64,000 nucleotides of DNA from Bacteroidales bacterium. GTDB taxonomy: Bacteria > Bacteroidota > Bacteroidia > Bacteroidales > WCHB1-69. Under the pieces are notes generated by a model. That model made no database searches, had not been told where the DNA came from, and saw only the letters and a program-made list of their open reading frames with translations. Shown one piece after another: positions 15,000-23,581 of this stretch. The number at the start of each line of letters is the position of its first letter. The first letter of the stretch is position 1. Position numbers and translations under genes: made by a program. The stretch is from assembly GCA_024400835.1 (NCBI GenBank), contig JAKSMC010000007.1, forward strand, positions 1 through 64,000. The letters run 5' to 3'.

Positions 15000-16199
15000 A
15001 TGAAGAAACCATCACTTACTTTCCAGATTTTCATCGCTCTGATTTTGGGCGTGGCAGTCGGTTTGCTGATGCAGCACTGCAGCGATGTTGCGGTGAAATA
15101 CATCAAACCATTTGGGGTGATATTCCTTAACTTGATCAAATTCATCGTGGTGCCGTTGGTGATGCTTTCCATTATCTGCGGCATTATCTCCATGAAGGAT
15201 ATCTCCAAACTGGGCAAACTCGGCGGCAAAACGCTGCTGTTCTTTTTCAGCACGACGGTTATCGCTGCTTCCCTGGGATTGGGAATATCCTCGCTGTTCA
15301 AGAATGTCTTCCCGATAATAGATTTGCCGACGGTTGATTTGAGCAATGAGGCTCCGCGTCTGGATGTGATGCAGCAGATTGTGGATATTTTCCCCGGCAA
15401 TTTCATTGATCCGATGTTTACGATGAATATGATGCAGGTGATTGTGATCGCCGTTTTCATAGGTCTGGCCATTGTGCTGGTAGGGGAGAAAGCCAAACCC
15501 GCAGCCGATGTGTTGGTGAGTTTCAACGAGATTGTCACACGCATCCTCGGTATGATTCTGGCCGTCGCGCCCATCGGTGTGTTCTGCTTGCTCTGTCCAG
15601 TGGTGGCGGTCAACGGACCGTCTGTGTTGGGCTCTTTGGCCGTGCTGATTGGCATTGCCTACCTATGCTTCACGATTCATGCGGTAGTGGTGTATGGTAG
15701 TTCTGTGCGACTGCTTGGACGCATGAGCCCGTGGAAGTTCTTCAAGAGTGAGTTTCCTGCCATGCTGTTCGCCTTCTCCAGCGACTCTTCCGTCGCTACA
15801 CTGCCCGTCAATATGAAATGCACGCAGAAGATGGGCGTCCCCAAGTCCATCGGCGACTTTGTGCTATCCCTGGGCGCCACAATCAATATGGATGGCGTGG
15901 CTATCTACTTGGGTGTTACCTCTGTCTTTATCGCGCATTGCTACGGCATTGACTTAACTATGGGACAGTATGTGGCCATTGCCATATCTTCTACGATTGC
16001 CTCTATCGGCACGCCCGGCATTCCGGGTGGCTCGTTGGCCCTGATGGCTGCTGTCTTCGCCTCCGCCGGCATCCCTATGGAAGGTGTTGCCGTGGTGGCA
16101 GGCATTGACCGTATTATCGATATGGGCCGCACGATGATGAGCGTCACCGGCGACGCGGCCTGTTCGGTGGTGGTGTCAAGAAAAGAGAGAACCTTATGA
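15000..16199 (+). CDS. Dicarboxylate/amino acid:cation symporter (DAACS family)
   Basis: 399 aa, beginning MKKPSLTFQIFIALILGVAVG. Family signatures are VVPLVMLSIICGI, the serine-rich hairpin FAFSSDSSVATLPV, GATINMDGVAIY, the second hairpin SIGTPGIPGGSLALM, and DRIIDMGRTMMSVTGDAACS. These motifs bind Na+/H+ and substrate in GltP/DctA transporters. Glutamate, aspartate or C4-dicarboxylate uptake is likely; the exact substrate is not resolvable. It ends 6 bp into the convergent outer-membrane efflux gene, so the two 3' ends overlap. Confidence 0.94.
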   Translation: MKKPSLTFQIFIALILGVAVGLLMQHCSDVAVKYIKPFGVIFLNLIKFIVVPLVMLSIICGIISMKDISKLGKLGGKTLLFFFSTTVIAASLGLGISSLFKNVFPIIDLPTVDLSNEAPRLDVMQQIVDIFPGNFIDPMFTMNMMQVIVIAVFIGLAIVLVGEKAKPAADVLVSFNEIVTRILGMILAVAPIGVFCLLCPVVAVNGPSVLGSLAVLIGIAYLCFTIHAVVVYGSSVRLLGRMSPWKFFKSEFPAMLFAFSSDSSVATLPVNMKCTQKMGVPKSIGDFVLSLGATINMDGVAIYLGVTSVFIAHCYGIDLTMGQYVAIAISSTIASIGTPGIPGGSLALMAAVFASAGIPMEGVAVVAGIDRIIDMGRTMMSVTGDAACSVVVSRKERTL

Positions 16200-17546
16200 C
16201 GCGGCAACGAGGGTGCTTAACTTGGCGCACTTGTTCCGGTAGTCGATGCGGGCGTCGGTGAGCTGGTCGAGGGCCTGGCGGTGGAGGGTTTGCGCCTCCA
16301 ATAGTTCGGACACGGGGATGAGGCCGGCCTCGAAGTTGACCCGTGCGGTGGCGAGGTTGGCGGACGCATCGCGCACGGTGCTCTCCGCTAATGCGATTTG
16401 CGCGTAGGCCTCCTGCACGTTGTTGACGGCCTGCTGCACTTCCAAGGCCATCTTTTCCGTAAGGTCGGCGCGCGTGTTCTCGGCTTGCTGGATGCGGATG
16501 TTCTGCTCCTTGATCTTATGGGATGTCTCCCACCAGCTGGTCAGGGGCACTTGCACGGTGGCGAAGGCAAGCCCGTTGGCACTGTAGCGGTCGAGCACCA
16601 TGCTGCCGTATGTTGCGCCTGCGCCCACAGCCACTTGCGGCAGGGATTCTCCCACCAGCATCTTTTTCTTGAGTTGCTCGGCGCGCACGCTCATATCCAA
16701 TAGTGCGCTTTCTTTGCGCTGTGCTACCACCGTGCTGATGTCTGTCGTTAGGTCGGCTTCCACGACGACCACGGTGTCGCTGAGCGTGAGGTCAGGAGAG
16801 TAGGGGATGCCTGTAAGCTGGCAGAGCGCCATCGTGGCCAAGGCAATGCCGTTCTCAACTTTCAGAAGGTTGGAGCGCATCTCGTTTCCCTTGAGGGTGA
16901 CTTTGAGCGGTTCGTTGGCGGTCACCAGGCCGGCTTCCTGCGCGGTGACGACATCGCGGTGGAGCGTGTCTAAGAGGGCGAGCGCCTGCAGAACGGTCTG
17001 GCGCTTCTCATATAGGGAGACGACGAGCCAGTAGTTCTCTTCCACGCTGAGGAGCATCTGCTCCCGCGACAGCTCGCTTTGCAGTTTGGCGGCATCCACG
17101 CCGAGGGCGGCGAGTTTGTTGCCGTTGACGATGCGCCCGCCGGCAAACACCGGCTGCATCAGGGTTGCCCCGACGGAAAGTCCGTGTTCGCAGAAATCCA
17201 GGCTGTTAGGCAGTCCAATCGCGCTGCCGTATTCGGCGTAGAGGTCGTAGAGGTAGTTGCGTGCCTGCGCGTTGTCGATGTCGTCAATGCCCAACTCGAG
17301 CAGTGGGTTGATGGCGTGATAGCCCAACGCCGTGGCACTGACGGACGGGAAGTACTTGGTGAAGGCCTGCTTCTTGACCTGCTCGGCCGCCTGCACGTCC
17401 AACAACGCATTCTGCACGGTGACGTTGTTGCGCAACGCAAAGGCCTTACAACTGTCTAACGTGAGCGGCTGCGCCGCCAATTCACTAATTGGAATAATTA
17501 GAATTATTTGAATAATGAATGGTAATATGTTCTTAATCTTCAACAT
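16194..17546 (-). CDS. TolC-like outer membrane efflux protein
   Basis: 450 aa from ATG 17546, chosen because it gives a signal peptide (MLKIKNILPFIIQIILIIPI, then SELAAQ). OEP repeats are visible: PLTLDSCKAFALRNN, GLPNSLDF, LQSELSREQMLLSVEENYW, and the second half ending ARVNFEAGLIPVSELLEAQT. It is the outer-membrane channel of the RND efflux pump encoded upstream. Its start codon lies inside the 3' end of the GxxExxY gene (14-bp overlap), and its signal peptide is largely encoded by the inverted repeat that bounds that gene. It may therefore have acquired its translation start from the inserted element. Confidence 0.92.
   Translation of the reverse strand: MLKIKNILPFIIQIILIIPISELAAQPLTLDSCKAFALRNNVTVQNALLDVQAAEQVKKQAFTKYFPSVSATALGYHAINPLLELGIDDIDNAQARNYLYDLYAEYGSAIGLPNSLDFCEHGLSVGATLMQPVFAGGRIVNGNKLAALGVDAAKLQSELSREQMLLSVEENYWLVVSLYEKRQTVLQALALLDTLHRDVVTAQEAGLVTANEPLKVTLKGNEMRSNLLKVENGIALATMALCQLTGIPYSPDLTLSDTVVVVEADLTTDISTVVAQRKESALLDMSVRAEQLKKKMLVGESLPQVAVGAGATYGSMVLDRYSANGLAFATVQVPLTSWWETSHKIKEQNIRIQQAENTRADLTEKMALEVQQAVNNVQEAYAQIALAESTVRDASANLATARVNFEAGLIPVSELLEAQTLHRQALDQLTDARIDYRNKCAKLSTLVAAS
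17480..17515 (+). repeat. Left inverted repeat of GxxExxY cassette
   Basis: Begins ATTCACTAATTGG and ends TTTGAATAA. Read on the minus strand it encodes the hydrophobic core of the TolC-like signal peptide (IIQIILIIPIS). Internally it has an approximate 9-bp period. Confidence 0.7.
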
Positions 17547-17964
17547 ATTCTTTGTAATTGTCTTTGTTGAGTAAAATGAAATCATCTTCTTTGGGAAGGT
17601 ATAAATATCTTTCTGTATGTAATTTTTTTTCGCCAAAATTTAGCAGTAATCCTCTGTTAGTGTGACTTATCCTCATATAGTTCATCAGTTGGGCTCTGTG
17701 ATCTGATATAATGGAACTTGTTGATTTAAGTTCGATAATTAGTCCGTGGTAGTACATATCTGCAAAATAATGTTTTTTCATCTTTTTTCCTTTGTAAAAG
17801 ATGGATAACTTTTTTTCATTTTCAACTAAAATGTTGTTAGAGGTAAGTTCCATTGTTAATGCTTCATGATAGATGAGCTCATCTAAACCTCTACCAAGTT
17901 GGCGATGTACTTCCATAGCGGCTCCAATGATGTTGTACATAGATAGGTATTCTTCTTTTGTCAT
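17533..17964 (-). CDS. GxxExxY protein (PD-(D/E)XK-like)
   Basis: 143 aa. It contains the family motif G26-L-D-E29-L-I-Y32, an N-terminal helix YNIIGAAMEVHRQLGRG, and the core HYFADMYYHGLIIELKST, whose D...ExK spacing fits the PD-(D/E)XK nuclease fold. The C-terminus GLLLNFGEKKLHTERY is also typical. The biochemical role of the family is not established. It interrupts an efflux operon, is bracketed by inverted repeats, and overlaps the start of the next gene by 14 bp. It is more AT-rich than the flanking pump genes, suggesting recent arrival. Confidence 0.88.
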   Translation of the reverse strand: MTKEEYLSMYNIIGAAMEVHRQLGRGLDELIYHEALTMELTSNNILVENEKKLSIFYKGKKMKKHYFADMYYHGLIIELKSTSSIISDHRAQLMNYMRISHTNRGLLLNFGEKKLHTERYLYLPKEDDFILLNKDNYKEYVED

Positions 17965-18030
17965 AATTATAGGTTGTTTTGTTTATTGTTCAACCTAATA
18001 ATTTGCTTTTTATTGCATAATATTTAAAAA

Positions 18031-18066
18031 TTATTCTAATTATTTTAATTATTCTAATTTGTGAAT
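18031..18066 (-). repeat. Right inverted repeat of GxxExxY cassette
   Basis: Reverse complement of the left repeat with five mismatches. On the minus strand it begins ATTCACAAATTAGAATAATT. It sits 22 bp below the stop codon of the pump gene. Confidence 0.7.
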
Positions 18067-18088
18067 ATGGTTTTTACGTCAGTAAAAA

Positions 18089-21000
18089 TCAATGTCTCTT
18101 GAATATCTGCCAATACGTGACGGGCAGGACGGTGACGACGAGGGGCAGTGAGAAGAGCGTGCCGAAGCAGATGACGACGCCCATCGGCATCCAGAGTCCG
18201 GTGTGGGCGATAATCATCGGGACCACGCCGAGTGCGGTGGTGGCGGAGGTCAGGAAGATGGGGCGCATACGTCGTCGGCCGGCCTCGAAGGCGGCGTCCT
18301 TGGCAGCCCAGCGCTTCTCTTTGCGCAGCGTTTCCGCATACTCAAACATGATGATGGCGTTGCGCACGATGATGCCAATTAGGCTGACGACACCCAGCAC
18401 GGCGGTGATGCTGAAGTCCAAGCCGAAGAGCCACAGCCCGAGGCACGCGCCAAACACGCAGATGAGCGAGGCGGAGAGCGTTAGGAATACAATGTCCAAT
18501 TTGCCGAAATGGTACAGTAAAAAGACGAAAAGCACGAGCACGGCGGCAATGAAACTCAGCGCGATTTGCGGGATGACGGAGCCGTTGGCACTTGTCAGTC
18601 CGCCGTAGGAAATGCTGACCCCTTGCGGCAGGTTGGGCGTGAGCTGCTTCTCTACATAGTCTTCCACTTTCTTCTGCACGCCCGGCTGGCTGAGACCGAA
18701 CTTGAGGTCGGCGCCGACCGTGAGCGTGCGGATGCTGTTGCGGCGGTTGATGACGGCGTCTTCCCACTCGGGCGTCACATCGGCCACTTGGCGCAGCGGC
18801 ACCCATACGCCCGGGATGGACGTCGGTATCTGGTAGTCTTCAATATCTTGGTAACTCATTGTGCTGTCGCCCTTTTGCGTGTAGAGCATGACGGGCACTT
18901 TGTAGTCGTGCTCCCAGATGTTGGTGAGCGACTGCCCGCTGAGCGCGGAGGACAGGTACAGCGACAGCATACTCTGCGTGACACCCAAGCGGGTGGCTTC
19001 GTCGCTTTTCAGCTCTACTTTGATGTTCTGGGAGGTCTCGTCCATATCGGAATGCACCCAGGTGAGTTCGGGCAGCGAGTTCATAAAGTCGCGGATGGAG
19101 TCGGCCACAATTTTCATCTGAGCGAAGTCATTGCCGGAGATGCGCACCTCCACGGGGTTCTTCACGGCCTGGTAGTCCATCTGCTTGAAGCGGACGTAGG
19201 CATTGGGGAAGCAGTGCTCGTATTTGGGCCCGTACTCTTTCAACAGTTCGATGGAGGCCTCTTCGCTGACGGTGTTGACGATGAGTTGGGCGTAGTTTTT
19301 GTGGGCCATCTGCGGTGCGTAGGTGGCGTGGAATCGCGGAGAGGAACAGCCGATAAAGGAGGTCACGCCCGTGACGCGCTCGTCGCAACGCAGCAGATGC
19401 TCGATGCTGTCGGCCACGGCTTCGGTCTGGTCAACAGTGCAGCCATTGGCCAGATGCATCTCCACGGCAAAGCAGTTGCGGTCGGCCTTGGGCAGCATCT
19501 GTATGTTGAGCCGCGTGAACAGGAACCCGCCCAAGAGGATGGCGCAGGCGGCAATCAGAATGACGAACTTAGGTATTTGGAAACATTTGGAGAGCAACTT
19601 TTCGTATCCCTCCTGCAACATCTTGAAGAATCGATTTTGGGCGGCTTCAAACTTGTTAGCGGCCACATTGCGTTTGCTGTTGCGGATGAAGACGGTGGCC
19701 AAGTAGGGAATGATCCAAACAGCGTAGAAGATGGAACACACTAAGGCAAACAGTACGGTCCACGGGAAGAGTTGCACGAAGTCGCCTAACGGTCCGGTGA
19801 TGATGCGCGTCATTGGGAAGAACATGCCAGAAATGGCGAGCGTGGCTAAGGACATCGGCACGAAGAGCATCTTGGTGCTGGTGACGGCCGAGTACCAGCG
19901 GGAATGGCCGCTTTGCAGCATATCCACGTAGCCATCGACGACAATCACGGAGTCATCGACAATCATGCCTAACACTACGATGAGAGCGGCTAACGTGACA
20001 GTGTTCAGTTCAATGCCGAAGATGTACATTAGTCCCATCGTGATGGCCGTGCAGATGGGCACGGACGAGCCAGCCACCAAGGCCGTGCGGATAGGGAAGA
20101 GCAGCAACATCACGGCGATGACCACGAGGATGGAGAACACCAAGTCGCGGAGGAACGAAAATACGGACTTGCCCACGACGTAAGGTTGGTTGGTGATTTT
20201 GTGCATCTGCACGTCCGGGGGCAGTTCGCTCTGTGCGGCGGAAATTTGCTTCTCCACATCTTTGCCGAAGGCCACGATGTTGTTGCCTGGCGACATCTCC
20301 ATAGAGACGATGACGCACTGTTTGCCGTCGTACTTGACATGGCTGTCGGCTTTCTGGTAGCGGCGCTTGACCGTGGCGATGTCTTTGAGTCGGACCACAT
20401 CGCCCGAAGGGTCCGTATAGATGATTTGCTCGCCAATTTCGTATTCGGACTGGTAGGGAATGGCGATATGGATGGGCGCGTCACCGGCCTCGTTGCTGAT
20501 GCTGCCGCCCACTGTGCGCAGTCCTTGCACGGCCAGTTCGGCGAGTAACGCGCTCTGGCTGATGCCGTAGGCGGCGAGTTTGTCCTGATCGACGAGCAGG
20601 GCGATTTCCTCGTGCTGCTGTCCGAGCACCTTGATGTTGCCCATGGCGGGAATGGTGCGCAAGTGGTCGCTGATGGTTTCCGCGTAGCTTTCCAACTCGC
20701 GGGGCGCGCGCTCAGCCGACTCGATGGCCAGGAGCATGGATGAGGTGTTGCCGAAGTCATCGACGACCACGACTTCCAAGACGCCGGCGGGCAGCGAGGT
20801 CTTCTTGAAAAGTTGCAGTCCGTGGCGTATCTTCGACCAGATCTCGTCTTTGTCCTTCACGGTGGGCTGCAAATCGACGAAGACATAGACCATACCGTTT
20901 TCGGTGACGGAGTAAGTCGATGACTTGACCACTTCAGGGTAGGTGAACAGGAATCGCTCCAAGGGTTTGGTTACCTGTTCTTCGATTTCCTGTGCCGAGG

Positions 21001-21172
21001 CGCCGGGATAGACCGCCGCCACCACGCCCTGACGGATGGTGAACTGCGGAAATTCGTCTTTGTTCATCCGCGTGAGCCCGAAGATGCCGAACAGCACCAA
21101 CGCCCCCACAATGAAGTAGATGATGTTGTGGGCGCGCATCGCGGAGAGTATGTGATTGCCAGTGGGTTTCAT
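18089..21172 (-). CDS. RND efflux permease (AcrB/Mdt-type)
   Basis: 1027 aa, the normal RND size. Visible features: an N-terminal helix (IIYFIVGALVLFGIFGL), the porter region YPGASAQEIEEQVTKPLERF, and the TM4 proton-relay pair in GMIVDDSVIVVDGY (about residues 405-406). In the second half LNIQMLPKADRN and GVVSLIGIIVRNAIIMFEY mark the duplicated module. It works as a proton-driven trimer with the adaptor encoded 41 bp upstream and the TolC-like channel downstream. It likely exports drugs or other amphiphiles; the substrate is unknown. The operon is led by a TetR repressor. Confidence 0.95.
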   Translation of the reverse strand: MKPTGNHILSAMRAHNIIYFIVGALVLFGIFGLTRMNKDEFPQFTIRQGVVAAVYPGASAQEIEEQVTKPLERFLFTYPEVVKSSTYSVTENGMVYVFVDLQPTVKDKDEIWSKIRHGLQLFKKTSLPAGVLEVVVVDDFGNTSSMLLAIESAERAPRELESYAETISDHLRTIPAMGNIKVLGQQHEEIALLVDQDKLAAYGISQSALLAELAVQGLRTVGGSISNEAGDAPIHIAIPYQSEYEIGEQIIYTDPSGDVVRLKDIATVKRRYQKADSHVKYDGKQCVIVSMEMSPGNNIVAFGKDVEKQISAAQSELPPDVQMHKITNQPYVVGKSVFSFLRDLVFSILVVIAVMLLLFPIRTALVAGSSVPICTAITMGLMYIFGIELNTVTLAALIVVLGMIVDDSVIVVDGYVDMLQSGHSRWYSAVTSTKMLFVPMSLATLAISGMFFPMTRIITGPLGDFVQLFPWTVLFALVCSIFYAVWIIPYLATVFIRNSKRNVAANKFEAAQNRFFKMLQEGYEKLLSKCFQIPKFVILIAACAILLGGFLFTRLNIQMLPKADRNCFAVEMHLANGCTVDQTEAVADSIEHLLRCDERVTGVTSFIGCSSPRFHATYAPQMAHKNYAQLIVNTVSEEASIELLKEYGPKYEHCFPNAYVRFKQMDYQAVKNPVEVRISGNDFAQMKIVADSIRDFMNSLPELTWVHSDMDETSQNIKVELKSDEATRLGVTQSMLSLYLSSALSGQSLTNIWEHDYKVPVMLYTQKGDSTMSYQDIEDYQIPTSIPGVWVPLRQVADVTPEWEDAVINRRNSIRTLTVGADLKFGLSQPGVQKKVEDYVEKQLTPNLPQGVSISYGGLTSANGSVIPQIALSFIAAVLVLFVFLLYHFGKLDIVFLTLSASLICVFGACLGLWLFGLDFSITAVLGVVSLIGIIVRNAIIMFEYAETLRKEKRWAAKDAAFEAGRRRMRPIFLTSATTALGVVPMIIAHTGLWMPMGVVICFGTLFSLPLVVTVLPVTYWQIFKRH

Positions 21173-21175
21173 GAA

Positions 21176-21207
21176 TTTTCAAGTTTCAGGTTTCAAGTTT
21201 CAAGAGG
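21176..21207. repeat. TTTCAAG heptamer tract
   Basis: Four consecutive TTTCAAG/TTTCAGG units between the adaptor and pump genes. They match the first block of the composite repeats at 22254 and 51422. Confidence 0.7.
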
Positions 21208-21213
21208 TGAAAA

Positions 21214-22245
21214 CTACCGTAGGATGCGGGCTCCTCCGTACAGCTTCTCCATTCCGGCGGTCACGACGGTGTCGCCGGGGTGCAGGCCGGAGGTGATGAG
21301 CACGCCGTTGGCCACGAATTCGGAGGCGGTGACGTTGCGGCGCTCGGCCTTGCCGTTGCGCACAATCCAGACGCTTTGTCCGTCAGGACGGGTCTGCACG
21401 CACTTGGCGGGTACGATGATGCCCTTGCTGTTGGGCGCCTGCAGGTAGGCCTTGCATACCATCCCGGGCAACAATTTTTTGTCGGCATTGGGCAAATCCA
21501 CTTTTACGTCGTAACTGTGGGACACCTTGCTGGCACTCATGCTGCGCTCTGTAATCTTGCCCGACAGTTGAAGATTGCCCAAGGCGGGCACGCAGACGGT
21601 TACCTCTTGGCCTTCGGTTACGTTTGCGATTTCGCTTTCAGGCACGGAAAAGGTGACAGCCACGCGGCTCACATCCAAGATGGTGACCACGGGTTCGCCC
21701 GGAATCAGCGAGCCACCCGCTTTGGCATGGCACTCCCCGATGACGCCGGATGACGGCGCTATCAGGGCACAGTCGGCCAGCTGCTTCTTGGCGATCTGCT
21801 CTAAGGAACGGGCTTTCTCCAGGGCGGTGAGCATCTCCACCCATTTCACTTCTGCCAAAGAGCCCTGCTCATAGACTTTCTTCAGGCGCTTGTAGGCGTC
21901 TTCGGCTTGGTCGAGTTGCGCTTTGGCGGAGTTGTAGGCGTGCTGCGCGGTGCTCTTGTTCACCGTCACTAACTTCTGGCCGGCGCGCACGTTGTCACCT
22001 TCGTGCACGAGCACTTGCTCGACTTTGCCGCCCGTGGGGAAACTCAGCGCCACACTCTCGCGAGCTTCCACCTCGCCCACGTAGGTGCGCGTGAGTCCGC
22101 CGTTGGCACTGTCGATGGCCATCAGTTCCACACGCACGGGCTCGCGCTCCGTGACTTGCTCTTTATGTTTGCACGCGCCGAGCAGGAGCAGCGAAGATAG
22201 GGCTGCGGCGCAGAAGATGTGGGATATGGTTGGTTTGTGGTTCAT
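21214..22245 (-). CDS. RND periplasmic adaptor lipoprotein (HlyD/AcrA family)
   Basis: 343 aa. A lipoprotein signal (HIFCAAALSSLLLLGAC, Cys25) anchors it in the membrane. The biotinyl-lipoyl halves are GKVEQVLVHEGDNVRAGQKL and SGVIGECHAKAGGSLIPGEP, flanking an alpha-helical hairpin (about 95-145, AKAQLDQAEDAYKRLKKVYE). Beta-barrel and membrane-proximal domains follow. It bridges the inner-membrane pump and outer-membrane channel of the same operon. Spacing to the upstream small lipoprotein gene is 68 bp and includes a repeat. Confidence 0.93.
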   Translation of the reverse strand: MNHKPTISHIFCAAALSSLLLLGACKHKEQVTEREPVRVELMAIDSANGGLTRTYVGEVEARESVALSFPTGGKVEQVLVHEGDNVRAGQKLVTVNKSTAQHAYNSAKAQLDQAEDAYKRLKKVYEQGSLAEVKWVEMLTALEKARSLEQIAKKQLADCALIAPSSGVIGECHAKAGGSLIPGEPVVTILDVSRVAVTFSVPESEIANVTEGQEVTVCVPALGNLQLSGKITERSMSASKVSHSYDVKVDLPNADKKLLPGMVCKAYLQAPNSKGIIVPAKCVQTRPDGQSVWIVRNGKAERRNVTASEFVANGVLITSGLHPGDTVVTAGMEKLYGGARILR

Positions 22246-22253
22246 AATAAGGG

Positions 22254-22316
22254 GTTTCAGGTTTCAAGTTTCAAGTGGGGAGACTCCAAAATGTTAATAG
22301 CCAATAGCTGACGTTA
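22254..22316. repeat. Composite intergenic repeat: TTTCARG heptamers, stem, AATAGCC units
   Basis: TTTCAGG and TTTCAAG units (22255-22275) run into TGGGGAGACTCC and then AATAGCCAATAGCTGACG (22297-22314). The order is the same as at 14900-14982 and 51422-51560. It overlaps the 3' end of the next gene. Confidence 0.7.
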
Positions 22317-22817
22317 GTTCCGCTCCGCAATCATCGTCATCTTCGGGGCGGATAAGGTGGCATTGCCGGAACTTTGCCGACCGTTCCACTGCTCGTTGAG
22401 GATGATGATGTCGTCATTGCTGAAGCCGCTTCCGGACGCGTCAATTTGGAAAACCAAAGTCGCATTGTCCTCCTGGAAAGGATTGATGTTTGCTTCTGAC
22501 AAGATGTTGGTGGTGAATTGGTACGGGTCTAAAATCAGCGAGTCGCCTTTGACCGTGGCGGTGAAGGAATAGACGCCGCCGGCGGTCTCGTTCATTGTGA
22601 CGAGCACTTTGTCTTTGTCGTTGCGGTCGCGCAGGATGTTCATCTGTCCGCGCTTGCTGACCATCAAATAGGATACTTCTCCGTCGGCATCTGTGACGGC
22701 TGTTTCACCGGAAATCTTGTAACTGTAGTCGCCCGTCAACTGGCTGACCTCGCGATGGCACGCCCCAAAAACGGTGGCGGTCAAAATCAATGCTGTAATA
22801 ATAAAAAGTCTTTTCAT
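22314..22817 (-). CDS. Small lipoprotein of unknown function in efflux operon
   Basis: 167 aa with a lipoprotein signal (MKRLFIITALILTATVFGAC). The mature part begins QLTGDYSYKISGE and has alternating beta segments (VSYLMVSKRGQMNIL, GGVYSFTATVKGDSLIL), resembling small lipocalin-like lipoproteins of Bacteroidota. It lies 18 bp after the TetR gene and before the adaptor, so it is co-transcribed with the pump. It might bind a pump substrate or sense envelope state, but no function is established. Confidence 0.75.
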   Translation of the reverse strand: MKRLFIITALILTATVFGACHREVSQLTGDYSYKISGETAVTDADGEVSYLMVSKRGQMNILRDRNDKDKVLVTMNETAGGVYSFTATVKGDSLILDPYQFTTNILSEANINPFQEDNATLVFQIDASGSGFSNDDIIILNEQWNGRQSSGNATLSAPKMTMIAERN

Positions 22818-22835
22818 ATTCTCAATTGTTAATTT

Positions 22836-23453
22836 TCACTTCTCACTTCCCACAAACGTATTAAACACGCTATTCACAATCAGATTGATGAGCATCTCAT
22901 ACGAATTTTTATATTGTTCGAATTTGTCTTCTGTAAAAAAAGTGTGGCTCAGCCCGTTGAGGGTGACTTGCAGCATGTCGGCGAAGGCAATGGCCTGCTG
23001 CTCGACGATATCGACGCTCTCTTCTGTCGGTTTGGCGTACCAGACCTTTTTGAAGACGTTGTGTTCCCATTGGGCAAATGCCTTCATCACCTCTTTGAGT
23101 TCTTCGAAACGGAAACTGTCTTCGGCATAAAGATTGTCTTTCATGGCCACGCGCAATGTTCGGGATTGGGATAGCAGTTCCATACGCTGAAGCAGATATT
23201 GCTTGAGTCTTGGCAGCACCAATTGGGAATCATCGTCCACAAGGTTTTGCAGACGTTCTCGGATGGCGTTTAGTTCGTCTTGCACGTTGGCCACGAAAAG
23301 CGCCTCCTTGCTGTTGAAGTGGTTGTAGATGGAACGCTTGGCCTTATGTGCCTTACGGGCAATCTCTTCCATGGAGGTTTTCTCGAATCCGAACTTCTGG
23401 AAAAGGTCGGCGGCCACCTGTTGTATAACTTCGTTGGTCTTTGGCTTTTTCAT
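22836..23453 (-). CDS. TetR-family repressor of the efflux operon
   Basis: 205 aa from the ATG at 23453, which fits the family better than the alternative start at 23483. The helix-turn-helix is at about 25-50 (FEKTSMEEIARKAHKAKRSI, then YNHFNSKEALF). The C-terminal ligand domain is divergent, as usual. It is the first gene of a run with the lipoprotein, adaptor, pump and channel genes, so it likely autoregulates and represses the efflux operon. It is a paralog of the next TetR gene (23582-24196): both end EMLINLI/EILINLF and share the HTH. Confidence 0.93.
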   Translation of the reverse strand: MKKPKTNEVIQQVAADLFQKFGFEKTSMEEIARKAHKAKRSIYNHFNSKEALFVANVQDELNAIRERLQNLVDDDSQLVLPRLKQYLLQRMELLSQSRTLRVAMKDNLYAEDSFRFEELKEVMKAFAQWEHNVFKKVWYAKPTEESVDIVEQQAIAFADMLQVTLNGLSHTFFTEDKFEQYKNSYEMLINLIVNSVFNTFVGSEK

Positions 23454-23480
23454 TTTTTGCACTGTTTTCGTTTTGCGGTG

Positions 23481-23509
23481 CAAAAATAGAAAATATTATT
23501 ATTCCTCAA
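23481..23509 (-). promoter_or_regulatory. Promoter of the efflux operon
   Basis: On the minus strand TTG (23509-23507) and TATTTTTG (23488-23481) are 18 bp apart, the Bacteroidota -33/-7 pattern, 28 bp before the TetR start. Confidence 0.6.
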
Positions 23510-23581
23510 CGATTGTTGAAAAATAATGTGCGAAATCTATAAAATATTGGCTGATAAGTGAATGATGCTGTGTGGATGAGG

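Larger units (their letters stand above)
17480..18066. mobile_element. Putative GxxExxY cassette with terminal inverted repeats
   Basis: A 587-bp unit bounded by 36-bp imperfect inverted repeats (31 of 36 matching) at 17480-17515 and 18031-18066, with outer ends ATTCAC. It contains the GxxExxY gene and a small hairpin (AGGTTG/CAACCT, about 17971-17994). It lies between the pump gene and the outer-membrane gene of an efflux operon, where such a gene has no obvious role. No direct target duplication is evident. Mobility is inferred from structure only. Confidence 0.55.

Noticed and set aside
18566..19744. 392-codon open frame opposite the RND pump gene
   Set aside because: It is a shadow of the strongly conserved pump gene on the other strand, with no start signal and low-complexity translation.
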